Source: Pachyseris speciosa (Eukaryota > Cnidaria > Anthozoa > Scleractinia > Pachyseridae). From it: DNA of 64,000 nucleotides. Shown in pieces: positions 1 to 11,205 of this stretch; position 1 is the first letter of the stretch, and every line of letters begins with the position of its first letter. The stretch covers positions 16,001 through 80,000 of the forward strand of contig JAEMWC010001358.1 of assembly GCA_016490735.1 (NCBI GenBank), written 5' to 3'. The position numbers were made by a program, and so were the translations under genes. The notes beneath the pieces were generated by a model, which saw nothing but the letters and a program-made list of their open reading frames with translations, did not search any database and was not told the origin of the DNA.

Positions 1-30
1 TAAGAAAAAATGTGATTATCTGAAGTGAGA

Positions 31-214
31 TGTTAATTAATATGTCAGTGATCATCGCAGTTATGAACACTACTTACATGTAAGCAGTAGTGTAAATAAA
101 GGCTGAAGAAAATTAAGGCTTGTATGGGATAAATTTTCTTCAGTCTTTATTTTCACTACTACTTAATTAAGTAGTATTCATAACTGCAATGATCACTCAC
201 ATATTCATTCATTA
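31..214. mobile_element. Foldback/MITE with ~80-bp inverted arms
   Basis: The left arm (about 31-115) and the right arm (about 131-214) are imperfect reverse complements around a short spacer, so the transcript could fold into a long hairpin. Arm landmarks are the ATGATCATCGCAGTTATGAA-like segment on the left and its complement on the right. A related fragment, a GAATGAATATATGAATGATC-type segment, recurs near 28165-28215. No coding capacity was seen. It lies just upstream of the LRR gene exons and is probably intronic to that gene. Confidence 0.75.
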
Positions 215-639
215 ATCTGCAGTTCAAATATTTGATTTTCATATACTGCTATTCAAAGTCATGAAATGTTAAGTTATGTAAATGTCATTTTCAACAGAAT
301 ATTATCGATTTTCTTGTATACTATAGTTTCCAAGCATTGCTCAAGGTGAGAAGAAAAGGACGAAATTTGAGTTCCAATTATTGTCATATGCTATTTTAAT
401 GATGATTTTGGCAAACCAATGAAATACATACAATATATTTAAACTAATTTTCTCATACATAAATGCTGTAACCTTGTGGCTTTAATATAATTGTTAATAG
501 TTATTTCTGATAAGTTTATACAACTTGTTTTTAATTGAGGTCATTCATTGAGAAGTTTTGCCTCAAAGAAGTTGATTAGCTAACACAGTGTTTCATCTTT
601 GGTGATTGTTTCACTTTATTCTCATGACATGTAAGTCTT

Positions 640-986
640 AAGCCTCGGCTACACGTTCAAACATTGTTATAAAACATTTGTTGAATGAACAATGTTAGAA
701 CGTGTAGCATGCATGTTTGATGACGTTTGTTCAACACTTTTTGTTGGAAGAATGTTTTGATTTCGATCAAACATTTTCTCCAACATACAACAAATGTTGT
801 ATTGCAAACAGATGCAAACACCAATCAGAGTTAAGGTCCCAGTCTCCAATCCGAGAGCCTAATGGCAGAGGTGGAAATTGTTGAAGTCAGACCCCCGAAG
901 CGACGTGTTTTCAACAATGTTATATGCGTATCCAACAATGTTGGGATGTGTTCTTCTAACAATGTTACAACGTGTAGCCGGGGCTT
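640..986. mobile_element. MITE with AGCCTCGGCTACACGTT ends
   Basis: The left end, AGCCTCGGCTACACGTTCAA, is mirrored on the right by a segment ending ACGTGTAGCCGGGGCTTT. The interior is rich in repeated AACAATGTT/CAAACATT motifs. Related motifs (TTTGATCA, AACATTTT) continue to about 1325, where a TTTAGCCGAGGCTTT end occurs, so a second, more degraded copy probably occupies about 987-1325. No transposase is present. Confidence 0.65.
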
Positions 987-1325
987 TATGTTTGATCAAA
1001 TAATGATATGGTGTTAGGAGAAATTTGATGTGGGTCACTTTACAGCCCCTGCCAAGCGATCAAACATTTTCGTTCGACATGGTGTTGGAAGCACATGTTT
1101 GACCACGTTTAGCCGCATTTCGTGTAATGAACAAATGTTTGATCATTTAACAACCTCTGCTGACAGAGGTCACCTGAGCAGGAAAAAGCAACCAATTAAT
1201 TATTCTAATTTCAGCAATAATACACCAAAAAATCGTTCTGTGGACTCACTTAGTGAGGCCACTGAACATTGTGTTTAGCAAAGTCGATGCTGGGCGAAAA
1301 TGTTTGATCATTTAGCCGAGGCTTT
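987..1325. mobile_element. Degraded neighbouring copy of the 640-986 MITE family
   Basis: This stretch repeats GTTTGATCA and AACATTTTCG motifs and closes with GATCATTTAGCCGAGGCTTT, which matches the inverted end of the adjacent element. The open frame across 1030-1278 follows the repeat and resembles no family I know, so I do not call it a gene. Confidence 0.4.
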
Positions 1326-1461
1326 AAGCTTATTTTTGCCAGGTCGAAGCTGAAACTTCAGTTCAATCAAGAGAACATAAGCTTAATTATGCAAAATTTT
1401 CGGCTTGGCAGAATTATGGTAGCAGTAATACTCCAATTAATTTTTTATCTCCTTCTTTCAG

Positions 1462-3532
1462 AAACAACTTTATCACCTTTTTACCAACTGAAGTTCTTAA
1501 TTTGTCAAAACTCAAGACTCTCGAGGTCCAAGGCAATCCCTTAGTATCGCCCCCACAAGAAACTGCTAAACAAGGCCTTCAAGCAATTTTAGGTTACTTG
1601 AAAAAGAGAAAACACCGGAGAAACCTCTTTGCTACCTTTACACCTTGGTTCTGTGTCAGTGACAGCCTTGTCACGGTGGAAGTACCCACTCTTTTGGAGC
1701 TGTCTGTGAAGTAAGTGACCTCCTAGAAATAAAAATTAAAGTCTTATGACCAATCACAGTGCAATGAGCCAGCCACGCAGCCGGCGCAAAGGGCGGGAAA
1801 ATGCGCGCATGCAAGTAGCGATTGATTTTGGTGTTGCTTCTCATTGGTTAAAAAAGTGGCGCGAGTTTTGCTTGCCAATCACAGAGCGAAGTAATGCAAA
1901 ACCAAAGCAAAACGACAATTACTTTCGACACGACTCGATTCGACACTCAGTTAAAAACCGCTCTATGGGGTCAAAATTATCCTAACGTTGTTATTCAATT
2001 TCTTTGTTCATTCACAAAGATGGCTCTACAACGCCCAGCCTCCACCCATCCCTTTTCGGAATGAGTGGAATAATCGGGAGCAGAATGAACAGAATGGTTT
2101 CCTCGGAGTACTTTTGGCGGGAAATCAAGCGCGGCCCGCCAAGCCCGTGACGTGGCATAGGAAGTCCAGAGCATTTTGCGCGCTGTTTTCTGGTCACTTC
2201 CGCCAAGATACTCCGTTTACAGAATATGCGCTTTTTTGGAAATCCTCTTATTTCACTTATTCTCTCAGGAATATAGGAAGCGCCCAAAGTTTGTGGGTTC
2301 ATTTACGTCCCCTTCAAGTTTTACGTGTAGAGGTGAAAGACACAAGCCATGTACTGGTTAGCAATGATAAAAAAAATTCGTCTTTGTCATGAAGAAGGGA
2401 CATTAAGGTGGGGGTACACGTGAATTAGAGTGAAATTTGAAGGAGTTTGAAGAAGGGATTGAAATGAGGAAAAAAATGTTTTGAAACACCGCCAGTCAGT
2501 TGACAGCTGGTGTCCGTCTACTAATTTCTAACTTCACATTCCAATTTTAAACCTCCGTTAAATCTTCAATATTTCCTATGTCCCTAAATTAAACTAATCG
2601 GCCTTTGAGAAGAATTATCTTTTCCCAAATATACCCAAACATCACGAAAAATTTTCACAAAATATCCCTCAACATAGCTTCGTGAAATGAGCGTAGGGAT
2701 TTTTGATTGCTTGAAACGCGAACGAGATATTAACGTGAAATCCAAAGAAATGCAAGTCCACCACGTGTGTTGACTTCTGGGAACTCGGGGGCGAGTTAGG
2801 AGGTATTTTAGATTTAGAGCGCTTTTCAATTGAGTGTCGTAAAACCAAAACGCGTGTTTTCTTGGCCAATCACAGAGCGAAGCAATGCAAAACGAAAGCA
2901 AAACCATTATTACTTTCGACACTCAATTGAAAACCGCTCTATATGACACGCGCTCTTCACATTGCAAGGTGATTTTCAATTTGAGTGTCGTAAAACCAAA
3001 ACCAAAACCACAGCAACTAATCCAGCCAATCACAACAGAGGAACCCGACAAAATGAGCCAATCAGAATTCAAAGCAATTACAAGTAACTGGCACAAAGCG
3101 CGGCAAAATACGCGCGTGCAAGTCACGATTGGTTTTGGTTTTGCTTCTCATTGGTTTAAAAAGTGGCGCTGGCCAATCACAGAGCGACGCAACGCAGAAC
3201 CAAAGCAAACGCAATTCATTTGCGATGTCCAATTGAAAACCGTTCTTTCACCAAATACTGTTTTTGTAATTTAGTTTTTTTTTGTTTCTTTTCTGGCCAG
3301 GTGTATTCTTGATTGCCACTTAGACTTTTTGGGCGCGGCTGAGATACCACCGCGGTTAAAGTCCCAGCTTGAGGACATCAAGAAAGAGGAACAGAACTCC
3401 ATCTTCATCTGCAAGTGTGACGTTTGTAAAAAGTATTTCTCTAATAAGTTCAAGTTTGAAATTCATGACTGCGGGAACAAATCCGTGGTGTCCAATTACT
3501 TTGCTGCAAGCAGTATCCCCACAAACGTGTAG
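1462..3532 (+). CDS. Leucine-rich-repeat protein, last two exons (5' end outside window)
   Basis: Two exons are joined. The first (1462-1710) follows the acceptor CTTCTTTCAG and ends at the donor GTAAGT. The second (3301-3532) follows TTTTCTGGCCAG and ends with TAG. Two leftover bases plus one complete a lysine codon, so the phases fit. The first exon encodes the last LRR unit (pattern N-F-x2-LP-x-EVL-x-L-x2-L-x2-L-x-V-x-GNPL) followed by PPQE...GLQAILGYLKKRKHRR, a common post-LRR cap, then VPTLLELS. The second carries a possible zinc site, CKCDVC-x15-HDC. The VP-x-LLEL plus cysteine tail recalls LRRC28/LRRC58-type proteins, but orthology is not established. Such proteins are usually cytosolic scaffold or adaptor-like; the function here is unknown. 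MITE copies fill the intron. Confidence 0.75.
1747..1964. mobile_element. MITE family 1, copy 1 (truncated)
   Basis: The family has the inverted terminus GAGCGGTTTTCAATTGAGTG, TA target duplications and internal ACCAATCACAGAGCGAAG and GGGAAAATACGCGC-type segments. This copy lacks its left terminus and ends AACCGCTC followed by TA. It lies in the LRR gene intron. Confidence 0.75.
2817..2939. mobile_element. MITE family 1, copy 2 (internally deleted)
   Basis: Both termini are present (GAGCGCTTTTCAATTGAGTG and its complement) with TA on each side. Only about 123 bp remain, so most of the interior is deleted. It is the shortest copy with both ends and shows that the element can survive as little more than its inverted repeats. 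Confidence 0.8.
2969..3246. mobile_element. MITE family 1, copy 3
   Basis: Near full length, with the CAATTTGAGTGTCG end on the left and CCAATTGAAAACCGTTCT on the right. The internal GCCAATCA and AATACGCGCGTGCAAGTCACG segments match the other copies. It sits immediately before the final LRR exon acceptor. Confidence 0.8.
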
Positions 3533-3807
3533 TTTTATGGAGCGAGTTTCATTTCACCTTAAAATACTGCTAATTCCGCCAGTGTTCGCGATTATTTTTA
3601 TCCGCCACAAGTTCAGAAGATGAGAACAATTTTCCGGCTGAGACTTCCCTGACGTCGTACAGAGATTGCTTGTCTGTCCAACTGTATTGCTTAAACAGAG
3701 TGACGTCAAGGCGAACTGTCGAGTGATTTCTAGAAAGCTCTTGCTTACCATGTATTTGGATGACTAGTTGCACGCCAGTGCTTGAAATTCCCTCCGAATG
3801 AGACAAA
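3533..3807. other. Downstream flank of LRR gene, no further gene seen
   Basis: This is the stretch after the LRR stop codon. It presumably contains the 3' UTR, but I see no convincing AATAAA and no other exon. Open frames here have no recognisable content. Confidence 0.4.
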
Positions 3808-4082
3808 GAGCGGTTTTCGATTGAGTGTCACAAAACAAAGCCAAAGCAATTACTCTGACCAATCACAACAGACGCGAACAGCGCAATAAACTAACCAGAG
3901 TACGAAAAAATTACATGCAACCGGCGCCAAGGGAAGGATGATGCGAGTGTGCGAGTGGTGATTGGTTTGGTTTCGCTTCTCATTGGCTGAGAAAATGACA
4001 CGAGTTTTGTCAACCAATCAGATAGCGAAGTAAAGCAAAACCAAAAGAAGCGATAATTACTTTCGACGGTCAAATGAAAAGT
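3808..4082. mobile_element. MITE family 1, copy 4
   Basis: The left end GAGCGGTTTTCGATTGAGTG is clear. The right end has decayed (GGTCAAATGAAAAGTTTC). The internal GACCAATCACAACAGACGCG and CATTGGCTGAGAAAATG segments match family copies. Confidence 0.75.
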
Positions 4083-5254
4083 TTCAGAATGTATAAGATG
4101 GGGAACTTTGGTGATCCGGCTCTTCAAAATATTGCGTTCTGTTTCCAAACTGTCCATCCTGTTCGCCCAGTCCTGAGAAATGGAAAGCCATTATGACTGC
4201 GTAGTATGATTCTTTTGTTTTTTGTTTTGCTAGTTTTTGCATAGCGCGAGTGATTGTACTCGAAACATTCTTGTTAAAGTTTGCATTACCAAAGTACTTA
4301 CTGAATTACTGAAGCAAAACTATAGAAGTCCAAAGGACACAGAGGGGTTCGTTTGGTTTCCCTTAGATGACAGCGTACTTACGCGTGACTACAGAAATAA
4401 TGAATTATCAGGGGCAGATCTAGGGGAGTGGTGCAGGGCGTGCCCCCTCCCCCCCCCCCCCCCCCTCGCCCCGAGATGACCTGTTGCTTTCTAATATAAC
4501 TAGTATTCGGCAACAACAAACAAACAAACTGTTCTGTTTATTGATATTCCAGTAAGAGTTACAAAATAAATGAAAATTATACATAAACACACATATCAAC
4601 TTCCTCTGCTCGCATATAGCTTAGCTAATGGAAACAAACAATGTAGTGCACCCCCTCGTAAGGAAAATCCTGGATCCGCCCGTTCTTATGTGTCTTCTAA
4701 AGCTGTGATAGTTTTCTAAATTGTAAACGACTAACAGGACCGATGCCGCGAGTCGCGAAAATAAGTTCCCCAGAGCCGTGTCGAAAACCTAAGTACCTCT
4801 AAATTGCGACACTTGTCACGCGCAAAACACAAAAACAGTCAAATCACAACATAAGACTCCAGCGAACATTACATGCCATAGTGGTACGTACTGATGCGGT
4901 GTTTGGATTTGGGAAGATTAGTTGCGAAACAACTGGTACGAACGACCGAATAGCGTGTAAATGATTGAGTGAGACAAACCGGTGTACCTGGCATTTTTCC
5001 TCAATTAGTATCTCTAAAACCGTTTGCTTGAGACCACGGTTAGGACGCCTGTAGCGAACGACCGAAAAATGTCGAAACCAACTGAGGATAGAAGGACAGC
5101 ATAAGGCAAACAATTGATGAGTACTTTTTCCCAGCGTGAATGAAAGATCAAAATGTAGCAATCCCCCATCTAAAGTTACTCAGTAAGACCATTGGTAGAA
5201 TTGGATTGTGTGTATGTTCATATTCTCAAAAACGTAGATCTCATTTTAAGAATC
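4083..5254. other. Intergenic, no gene seen
   Basis: A C-homopolymer lies near 4448-4465 and low-complexity sequence follows. Several short open frames occur on both strands, but none has recognisable protein content or plausible splice structure. Confidence 0.4.
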
Positions 5255-5874
5255 AGGCCCGGTTCAGACGTCGAACTTTTCATGTACCGAACCTAATACC
5301 TATTTAGGTCGACCCAAACAATTAAGTTCGACTGTTGATTCAGACGGTCGAACTTTACATGTGCCGAACTTAATTCGAGGTGAAAAGAAATATTATCCTT
5401 ACTGCTTAAAATAGGGAAATAAACTGAAAAAGTATAATCCACCAAGCCTGGAAATTCTTGTTTTGATTTTAGTGTGATTAGTGCTCTGTTATGGCAAGGA
5501 GACAGCTGAGGAGATCGTGATCGTGATATTTGGCACAACGTGAATGCTGGTAACCTGACCGTAACCGTCGTTACGCTTCTGTGACTTCTGTCAGCACAGG
5601 CGCCAAAACCCACTAAATAGCCAATCAGAAGCGCGGTTATATTGAAAAATACGTTAACATAATTTATGCATTAGGTTCGGCACATGTGAAGTTCGACGTA
5701 TGAATCGAAGTCGATCTTTTGCCGTTCTATCCGACTAGCCCAGTCGGATAGAACGGTACAGTCGACCCAAATACAAAACTGCCGATCCTAATTGATTCAT
5801 ACGTCGAACTTTTCATGTACTTAATAGCAACATTAGGTTCGGTACATGAAAAGTTCGACGTCTGAACCGGGCCT
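5255..5874. mobile_element. Nonautonomous DNA transposon, ~620 bp, long inverted ends
   Basis: The left end AGGCCCGGTTCAGACGTCGA is mirrored by the right end ACGTCTGAACCGGGCCT. Each side also holds a second internal copy of the GTCGAACTTTnCATGTnCCGA unit (near 5344 and 5671, with another near 5795), so the termini are layered. A perfect hairpin, TCTATCCGACTAGCCCAGTCGGATAGA, spans about 5725-5753. No transposase frame was found. Confidence 0.8.
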
Positions 5875-6086
5875 CACTTCCACTAAGACAGTGACTGTTT
5901 CATAACTTAATCGTACTTTATTAAAAATTTGAAGTTATCTATAATAGCCTCAGATGTAAAGAGGTTGTTTTCGCGTCCTTAGGTCTTGAACCGCCTCCTC
6001 TGACGCACATCTACCTATAGAAATAAAAACCAAGATATTCAGTAACAGAAGTTTATCGCGAAGAGAGCGAGATGGTTAGTTTAGCA

Positions 6087-6250
6087 GGCAGCGTGGACGA
6101 GTGGACTTGTAATCCGGGGCTCCCGGGTTCCAGTCCCGCTCTGACCAATAGCTGGTGTTGTTTGATGGTAGTCCCGATTTCAACTCCTCGGCCCGGCCAC
6201 GCTTGTAAATAGCCAACAGGTCTGCCTCCTGCCATTTGGGATTCTCAACC
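6087..6250 (+). mobile_element. tRNA-derived SINE-like element
   Basis: A pol III B-box-like GGTTCCAGTCC at 6126-6136 is preceded by an A-box-like TGGACGAGTGG. The flanks do not form a tRNA cloverleaf and the unit runs on into non-tRNA sequence, so this is a SINE or tRNA fossil rather than a working tRNA gene. Confidence 0.5.
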
Positions 6251-6286
6251 TCATACTATATTTGATGTATTTGTTTTTGTATGATA

Positions 6287-6568
6287 GAGCGGTTTTCAAT
6301 CGAGTGTTGAAAGTAATTCCCGTTTTGCTTTGGTTTTGCAGTACTTCGTTCTCTGATTGGTCGTCAAAAGTTGCGCCACTTTCTCAACCAATGAGAAGCA
6401 AAACCAAAACCAATCGTGATTTGCACGTGCGTATTTTCCCGCCCTTTGCGCCGGCTACATGTAATTGCTTCGTATTTTGATTGGCTCATTACAGTACTTA
6501 CACCCGTTTTGATTGGTCAGAGTAATTGCTTTGGTTTTGGTTTTACGGCACTCAATTGAAAACCGCTC
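6287..6568. mobile_element. MITE family 1, copy 5
   Basis: Full-length copy in the orientation opposite to copies 1-4, with both termini GAGCGGTTTTCAAT and ATTGAAAACCGCTC. It carries the usual CCAATGAGAAGCAAAACC interior. It lies downstream of CRIP gene A. Confidence 0.85.
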
Positions 6569-6993
6569 TGAGTTTTACCTTTAATTTTCGTGCGGGCTCA
6601 CTGATTTCACAACGTTATTTTTGCATATTATCAAACGCAAGTCTCGCGAACGTTTAGTCCGCCAAACTAAAAGCTCAGATGGGGACAATAAAGGAAACCT
6701 CACCCTGTTTGTAATACGGTGAGCTTGGTTTGTTACCGTGTGTGACAGACAGATATGTTTTTATTTGGAGTCTTATACAATATATAGTACATCGACTACG
6801 AGTTCCAAATAACTAAAAGTTACAAACAACAAAAATTGTTACTTAATTAATTATTAATTAAGTTGTTAATTGATTAAGTCCTAGAGTATTTACTTTTTGC
6901 CGTCTTCCTCTATCCTTTTTTCAAAGCATTCGAATATATGTTTTGCTATTAGCTTTTGTAATTTAGCATTTCCGCTAGGGGAAATGCGTGTGT

Positions 6994-7135
<142 letters not shown>

Positions 7136-7343
7136 AAGTTAAGCCTCGTTATTCCAATACGATACGGAGAACTTCTCGGCCCAGCCTTCATCTCTGGAAG
7201 CGGAAATGCATGGCCTAGAAGGTATGGTTGGGCATATGAGCTGATAATCAGGTTGGTTGTTTGTGCTCCGACTAAAAGGGCGTTGATCAGTTGTTTGGTT
7301 TTGTCAGCGAACAATAGCCCACCTACCTAACGAAAGTCACGTG

Positions 7344-9045
7344 TCAGTACCGGTGTGACTCGGTGGTGCCACCATGACCAAACCCCTTGGGTCCGAACTC
7401 GGCCGCATAACAAGGTTTATGACAATAGGGTTGTCCTCTCCGCTGAAAACGGAAAAACTTAGTTAAGGATAAGAAATTTACAGTCCGCAAAGCCCTCTGC
7501 ATCTCTCAGGCAGCGGGGTAAAAAAATCTCTTACCCAGGGGGCCTTTGCAGGAGAAACAGAGAACCTTCGCGTTTGTCATGCGAAAGCCCGGCAACCTCG
7601 TTCCCAGGGCTTTTCCCTAGAAAGAAAATTTCTTAGGAAAAGCCCTGGGAACGAGGTTGAAAGCCCGGATGAAAGCCAGATGTCGAGGGCTCTGGGGACG
7701 AGATTGGGCCGTTCTTGGAACTCCTGAGACAGCCCACAACCCTCAAAGGGCCTGTCAGCTAACACCTAGAGGGTTTTGGAACACCAAGAAATTGGGAAAG
7801 GGTGGAGGGGCAGGGGAAGTGGGCGGCGAATGGTAGATTTCAGACTCCGCGAGACAGCAGTACTACAAGACCACCATTTCTTTTCCCGCGAGGGCGAGGC
7901 ATTTTTAGGTTTAAATTAGCAATAGAGACGCCGAGACGGATTTGTGCAAAAATCGAAACTTTGAGATCCGTGAAATCTGGTTGAAATTTTGATTTTGCGA
8001 GACGCCTTTTTGGATAGAGCATTATTTTCGCCAGTCTTCAAGTTTATACGTGCTCTCGTCAGTCCGTTTGCTCATTTGATTACATTATTTGTTAATATGT
8101 CGGACCGTCTATGTCAGAATTTCTTTGTTGTTTATTTGTTATATGATATAATGTCCGATGCCTGTGTTTTGTTTTGTCTTCCTTTATCGAAGATTGAATG
8201 CAAAGCACAGACTTGCGCCGTGATTATCCGTGAAATGAAAATTCGTAAAATCTGGTTCTACACAGGTCAACATAAAACCTGTTATGTATTTGAAGGTATC
8301 GATAATCCTGGTTATATTTTACGCAATGAGGGGTTTGCGAAATTTCCAATGGCTGTGCTCCGGCAAATTCCTCCTGGCCGCGAAATTTTCAGGCGTGAGG
8401 TAGCATGCAGTTCTAGAATAGTCTTTAGTCTTCCTGGCCGCGAAATTTTCAGGCGTGAGGTAGCATGCAGTTCTAGAATAGTCTTTAAGATTTGCGAAAG
8501 ATTGAGTTCAAGTCACGCCACTGCTTATTATTAAACGGTAAACAGATCTTGAATATTATTTTGACCTCTATTATATCAAAAATTATAATATCAAAATTAT
8601 ATATATAGCAAGTAAACTAAACTGATTTGCAGAGAGACTAACCTCGGCATGATTTCCAGTAGCTAGTTGTCGGCCACATTTTTTGCATTTGAGACACAAA
8701 GGATGATACCAATTTCCGAGGGACTCTTTCTTTTCACCTGTCAAGAATTCAAATACGGAACAAACTGAACACGAGGTGAGGGAATTGCAAGTATCGTCTA
8801 CTGAAAAAAAAAAGCGGCCAATTTATCAAGAATGCAATGAAAGTAAAATCGATGCGTACTTCTTGTTCAGTCCATTTCAAACTTTGAAAGCTCTGGCCGC
8901 GACTGAGCCAGCTATGACAAAAGAGAGCCATGTTGTAGAAATACGCGCGTTCGGCGTCGAAATGGACTCGTATTTCAAGCTCGCCAAAATGTAATCGCTT
9001 ACCCATATAGACGGTTTTTTCACACGTTGGGCATTTCCTCGACAT
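7344..9045 (-). CDS. CRIP: CRIP-type LIM protein A (complete, 3 exons, 78 aa)
   Basis: Exons on the minus strand are 9045-9003 (ATG to donor GTAAGC), 8737-8643 (after TTGACAG, donor GTTAGT) and 7442-7344 (after CGTTTTCAG, ending TGA). Phases are 1 and 0 and fit exactly. The product is one LIM domain and little else, as in cysteine-rich intestinal proteins (about 76-78 aa). Zinc ligands are C5, C8, H26, C29 and C32, C35, C53, C57. The C-terminus carries [19 protein letters not shown], the glycine-rich tail typical of CRIP. LIM domains bind proteins rather than DNA, and CRIPs are cytosolic or actin-associated adaptors. The start is the ATG two codons before the first conserved Lys-Cys. Intron 2 holds palindromic repeats. 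The gene is the first of three related genes, all minus strand. Confidence 0.9.
7594..7661. repeat. Palindrome CAACCTCGTTCCCAGGGCTTT...
   Basis: A near-perfect inverted repeat of about 28-bp arms, reading CCTCGTTCCCAGGGCTTTTC on one side and its complement on the other, with a TAGAAAGAAAATTTCTTA centre. A related GGGCTCTGGGGACGAGATTGG segment follows at about 7687. It lies in intron 2 of CRIP gene A. Confidence 0.85.
7989..8534 (+). other. Unrecognised 181-codon open frame, antisense in CRIP A intron 2
   Basis: The frame is open for 546 bp on the plus strand opposite CRIP gene A. It begins with hydrophobic, cysteine-containing sequence and ends with a duplicated 20-residue block created by a 60-bp tandem duplication (8369-8428 and 8429-8488). 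I recognise no domain. It has no visible splice partners and lies within an intron, so chance or a repeat remnant is more likely than a gene. Confidence 0.2.
8369..8488. repeat. 60-bp perfect tandem duplication
   Basis: The unit containing TCCTGGCCGCGAAATTTTCA and GCATGCAGTTCTAGAATAGT occurs twice head to tail with essentially no divergence, implying a recent duplication. The length is a multiple of three, so it keeps the surrounding frame open. Confidence 0.95.
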
Positions 9046-9831
9046 GGCCAAATCCTTTTTCCTAAATTCTTAATCCTAGAGCTGAGATCAAAGCAAGTTT
9101 CCTTGTCGTTTTGTCTGAGTCGGTTCCAGCGCACCTGCCCAAAATGTCATGCAGGAGACCAATTTAAATTCGCGCACATTTGCATTAGAAATCTTGTTTA
9201 GCCAACCAGATTGCACTTCCGGTACGGTACTGCACTGACACGCGGGAAACAGTTTTGGGGTAAATATTTTCTGTGAGAGCTTTCGACCAGTGATATGTTT
9301 TTAATTCGCGTTATTGCTTTTGTGAAAAACTAACAGATCGAAAGTGAAAAAAAGTTTGAAGCTCAGAAAAAAACATATTTTCGAAAATCGGCGGGGCAAA
9401 CTAAACTATCGCAACCAGTCAGAAGACAAATAAAAAAATTTGTTGTATGCACCATGTTGTATAATTATCATATGTGAAGTTATTTTGAAGGAAAGAAAAA
9501 TCTGCACCCAGCTTTACGTCAGTGTAAGAATTTAGACAAAAATAGCAAAACTACCGATAACAGGAATTTTCAGGTTTGAAATGAAAACGCGAGACTCTGT
9601 TGCAGGCGCTTTCGGACCAGTTGCGAAAATTCTATAACTACAAATTGCACTGCGAGAAAAACTTCTGCTGTCAAACGGCCAAAAACTTAACTGTAACCCA
9701 ATTTGTACAAACGATAGTTTTTAGTTTTTTGATGTATTCAAAGCTAACTCTCTATTTTTCGTAAATTGTTGTGCAGCAGTTTGGACTTGTCTCAAATATG
9801 AGTATATGACGATGAGCCGGTGGGTCTTATG
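9046..9831. promoter_or_regulatory. 5' flank of CRIP gene A (presumed promoter region)
   Basis: No exon of another gene is visible. By position it should contain the 5' UTR and promoter of CRIP gene A, which is transcribed leftward. No TATA box or other element stands out with confidence. Confidence 0.3.
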
Positions 9832-10742
9832 CACCAGTCAATTGAAACCCCCGCACCCCCCCCCCCCCCCGCCCCCATTCCGGCCTTAGAGTGGGATTGC
9901 GGGGACTTTCACTTCAGATGCACTCCATTTTAAAGTGGTTCCCCGGTAGGCAGGGAATTCGCCGGAAGTCACGCTCTTCGCGTCCCCTACCGGGGGAATA
10001 AGCGGGGCAGTCACTCCTTGGTTTCGTGCCTCATAGTAATTTTGCATACATTATTGTCGCTTTCTTGGCATATTCCGGTCTGCAACATTGAAGGGAATAA
10101 TGCTTTGCAAAGTTTGTTATCCCCGTGATGGACCAAAGAAGGCTGTTGTAGCCGAAGACCTAAACAGTTTGATCGACAAAGGTAGGCATATTTTCCATGA
10201 TGTTGATTGTATGCACTTGACTCATTGTTCTCGAATGGGAATATTGAAAGAATCCTTCCGGTATGCTTGCGCTTGATTCATGATTGTTCTCGAATGAAAA
10301 TTGAAAGAATCGTTCCAGTATGCATGTGCTTTTAACCCAAAGTATTTTATTATTTTCTGGTAACGACCAGCAAAAGGTGTAGTTGTCTGTTGTGTTTCAT
10401 TGTCAATTTATTCAGAAGTATCAATGAAACTAAAGATATTTTGACTTATTCATTGTGCATTGAGGAGCCTTTGCAAGTAACGTACAGGCCGCTCAAAAAA
10501 AATCATTGAGTTTATTTCATGGCCGGCTGGCAACAATGTTTCTTAAACCGTGTTACGCTTGGCGATAACAAGTCGTTTTACAAAGGGAGTACCATGTGTG
10601 TGTGGAACAGCTGGGGTGGGAGAATACACCGCTCACTTTTGTCCCCGAGGACCAGGGACTTCACTCGCTTTCACTTGTATAAAAAGTGAATGCCCCGCTC
10701 AAGCCCGAATGGGGGGTGGCGGGGGTTTCAAATGACTGGTGT
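9832..10742. mobile_element. DNA transposon remnant with CACCAGTCAnTTGAAACCCC ends
   Basis: The left end CACCAGTCAATTGAAACCCC plus a C-tract and ATTCCGG matches, inverted, the right end CCGAATGGGGGG...GGGGTTTCAAATGACTGGTG. Subterminal GGGGCAGTCACT and GAATGCCCCGCT segments are also related. The interior has a short frame (10088-10276) that I do not recognise. It is probably a nonautonomous element of about 910 bp. Confidence 0.65.
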
Positions 10743-11049
10743 ATTATTCATTCTCAGAGTTTATTTGGTCACTAAACTAAACTTTACGTTGCAAGCAAAG
10801 ACTTTGTTGCTAAATTTGATTTCGAACCCATGTTTCATGTATTTACCATTTTGATTGTAGATTAAACTAAATTAGCATGCTTAAAACTCCAGAAAACGTC
10901 CACCGTACTACGGACTGCCTGAGATTTGAAGAGTTGTTGAAAGGCTGTGAGATTTCAAAAAAGTTGTACATGCTGTTGTTCTTATTTTGGAACTGTAAAA
11001 AACCCTCCACCCGTTTACGTCATTCAGTAGTTGAAGTCATGCTTAAAAA

Positions 11050-11178
11050 CACGTTTGCTTTGGTAAACTATGCCCTGTGATTGGTTGGCAAAACTCGCGG
11101 CACTTTCTCAACCAGCGATAAGCAAAACCAAAGCCGATCGATCGATCGTGACTTTCTCACGTGTTTTCCCGCGTTACC
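11050..11178. mobile_element. MITE family 1, copy 6 (fragment)
   Basis: Only the central part remains: TGTGATTGGTTGGCAAAACT, CACTTTCTCAACCAG and AAGCAAAACCAAAGCCGATC match the family interior. Both termini are lost. A GATCGATCGATC expansion sits inside. Confidence 0.65.
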
Positions 11179-11205
11179 GAATAGCACCCACCTTTGCAAG
11201 ACCAC

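Noticed and set aside
1988..2392. 134-codon plus-strand open frame in the LRR intron
   Set aside because: No recognisable domain, overlaps equally open frames on the other strand, and lies within a well-defined intron.
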